From Neobacillus bataviensis LMG 21833 (GTDB lineage Bacteria > Bacillota > Bacilli > Bacillales > Cytobacillaceae), in assembly GCF_000307875.1 (NCBI RefSeq), contig NZ_AJLS01000035.1, positions 124,001 to 188,000 on the forward strand: a stretch of DNA of 64,000 nucleotides, written 5' to 3'. The position numbers and the translations under genes were made by a program. The notes under the pieces were generated by a model. That model saw only the letters and a program-made list of their open reading frames with translations. It ran no database searches and had not been told where the DNA came from. The number at the start of each line of letters is the position of its first letter. Position 1 is the first letter of the stretch. Positions 62,724 to 64,000 of this stretch are shown here, piece after piece.

Positions 62724-63361
62724 TGGAATCTTTGAAAATACAACAATTTACTTTAGGAAAACTGAAAACAAATAGTTACGTTATTACAGATGAGAAATCT
62801 TTTTGTATCATCATTGATCCGGGTGAAAATCCCTATGAATTAATTCGATATATTGGAAAAAGAAAAGTAGATTATATTCTATTAACCCATAGTCATTATG
62901 ATCATATTGCTGGCTTGAATTTACTAAAAGATTACACAGATGCTTCAGTCATTGTCCATCATTCCGAGGCAGAATGGTTGTTAAATCCAGACTTAAATCA
63001 TTCCGTTCAAATGAATACGCCGATTGTTTGTGAGTGGCCGGACATTTTATTAAATGGGGATGAATTGATTCAATGCGGCTCAGTTTGCATTAAAGCGATA
63101 CACACTCCTGGACATTCACCAGGGAGTACATGTTACCTCTTAGATAATGACTATTTGTTTACAGGGGATACTTTATTAGCTGGAATTGTAGGACCAACTA
63201 ATCTTCCGTATGGGGATCGGGAACTTATTAAGGAATCAATAAAAACCAGATTATACAGTCTCCCTAGCAATATCATCATTTATCCGGGCCATGGTGAAAC
63301 GACAACTCTAGAATTTGAAAAAACGTATAATCTTCTGCCTAATATTAAAGCCTATTTCTAA
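62723..63361 (+). CDS. Metallo-beta-lactamase-fold hydrolase (glyoxalase II-like)
   Basis: A 212-residue MBL hydrolase. Metal motif LLTHSHYDHIAGL (HxHxDH), later His in TPGHSPGSTCYL, Asp in LFTGDTLLAG and His in YPGHGETT. Single-domain glyoxalase II-like proteins hydrolyse thioesters, which would fit a CoA-thioester regulon (inference). AAGGAG 6 bases upstream. It is the first gene from P4; an SDR follows. Confidence 0.88.
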   Translation: MESLKIQQFTLGKLKTNSYVITDEKSFCIIIDPGENPYELIRYIGKRKVDYILLTHSHYDHIAGLNLLKDYTDASVIVHHSEAEWLLNPDLNHSVQMNTPIVCEWPDILLNGDELIQCGSVCIKAIHTPGHSPGSTCYLLDNDYLFTGDTLLAGIVGPTNLPYGDRELIKESIKTRLYSLPSNIIIYPGHGETTTLEFEKTYNLLPNIKAYF

Positions 63362-63403
63362 AAGAGTGATCCGAATGATTAAGAAATAAGAGGTGAGAAG
63401 TTA

Positions 63404-64000
63404 ATGAGATTAAAAGACAAGGTAGCCATTATTACAGGGGCTGGCAGTGGACAAGGGAAAGCTTCTGCAAAACTATTTGCCAGTGAAGGTGCAAGTGTTG
63501 TCATTGCCGAATGGAACGAAGAGAATGGGAAACAGGTCGAGCAGGAATTGGTCAATGCTGGATATACAGCTGTATTTATGAAAACAGATATTTCAAATGA
63601 AGAAAATGTACGTTCGGTTATTGACCAGGTGGTCGAAAGATTTGGACGTATTGATATATTATTTAATAATGCAGGCATTGGTTTTTCGTCCCGCTCCAGA
63701 TATAAAATGGCTCCATTACTAGAAACACCTTTGGGGGATTGGAATCAAATTTTGTCAATAAATCTTAATGGAGTATACCTGATGTCTAAATATGTGTTAC
63801 CTATTATGATTAAACAAGAAAGCGGCAGCATCGTTAATAATTCATCTTTAAATGGGGTTTTAGGTGTTACGGGTGCTGATGCCTATACGGCGTCTAAAGG
63901 CGGGGTTGTTGCATTAACAAGAGTCATGGCAGTAGATTACGGGAAACATAATATTAGAGTGAATTGTATTTGTCCGGGAGCAATCGATACCCCGATGATT
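63404..64000 (+). CDS. Short-chain dehydrogenase/reductase, 3' truncated by window end
   Basis: ATG 63404 preceded by GAGGTGAG; 199 codons are open to the last base of the window. Visible: IITGAGSGQGKASAKLF (glycine-rich cofactor site), NNAGIGF, NNSSLNGVLG and YTASKGGVVA with Tyr and Lys. Likely continues about 50-60 residues. Co-transcribed with the metallo-hydrolase gene from P4 (inference). Confidence 0.88.
   Translation, partial: MRLKDKVAIITGAGSGQGKASAKLFASEGASVVIAEWNEENGKQVEQELVNAGYTAVFMKTDISNEENVRSVIDQVVERFGRIDILFNNAGIGFSSRSRYKMAPLLETPLGDWNQILSINLNGVYLMSKYVLPIMIKQESGSIVNNSSLNGVLGVTGADAYTASKGGVVALTRVMAVDYGKHNIRVNCICPGAIDTPMI

Noticed and set aside
1-64000. rRNA, tRNA, prophage or replication origin
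   Set aside because: No conserved RNA gene sequence, phage structural gene cluster or DnaA-box cluster was seen.

Overview
The window is AT-rich DNA with AGGAGG-type ribosome binding sites and frequent GTG and TTG starts. It carries a CwlJ germination hydrolase, a SwrC-like RND pump, SigL (sigma-54) regulators with PAS-AAA-Fis architecture, and a class IV (PhaR/PhaC) polyhydroxyalkanoate synthase. Together these indicate an endospore-forming Bacillaceae chromosome (Bacillus/Neobacillus-like; genus is inference). No rRNA, tRNA or CRISPR array was found.

Region 1 (1-23.8 kb) is a loosely organised accessory stretch: the 3' end of a YhgE/Pip-type membrane protein gene, a Trp/Pro/Gly-rich repeat protein, a large RND efflux pump, small Fe-S and PH-domain proteins, GNAT acetyltransferases, a ComEC-like metallo-beta-lactamase lipoprotein coupled to a DUF3006 protein, a Cof-type HAD phosphatase, an HD-GYP protein, an M3-like oligopeptidase, CwlJ, and a run of very small membrane proteins separated by hairpins and decayed fragments. 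Palindromic REP-like elements are scattered here.

Region 2 (23.9-28.3 kb) holds an alpha/beta hydrolase with an apparently non-ATG start, a decayed McrBC restriction locus, and a sigma-54 activator gene whose only well-placed initiation codon is ATA.

Region 3 (28.3-51.4 kb) starts at a textbook -24/-12 promoter and runs co-directionally for 23 kb. It encodes an acyl-CoA dehydrogenase, an acyl-CoA ligase, two paralogous ABC solute-binding lipoproteins flanking a free biotin carrier protein, two permeases, two ATPases, two acyl-CoA carboxyltransferases, two more ligases, thiolase, hydroxyacyl-CoA dehydrogenase, enoyl-CoA hydratase, a quinone oxidoreductase, a second acyl-CoA dehydrogenase and an SDR. 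This looks like uptake, CoA activation and beta-oxidation-type breakdown of an unidentified organic acid.

Region 4 (51.4-64 kb) begins with an IS66-type remnant and a broken second copy of the hydrolase, then a paralogous sigma-54 activator. A second -24/-12 promoter precedes SDR, ligase, MFS transporter, phasin-like, phaR, phaC and M20 peptidase genes. Two more -24/-12 promoters precede an SDR gene and a metallo-hydrolase/SDR pair that runs off the window. The overall picture is a SigL-controlled acyl-CoA catabolism and PHA storage regulon built around a duplicated hydrolase/regulator module.
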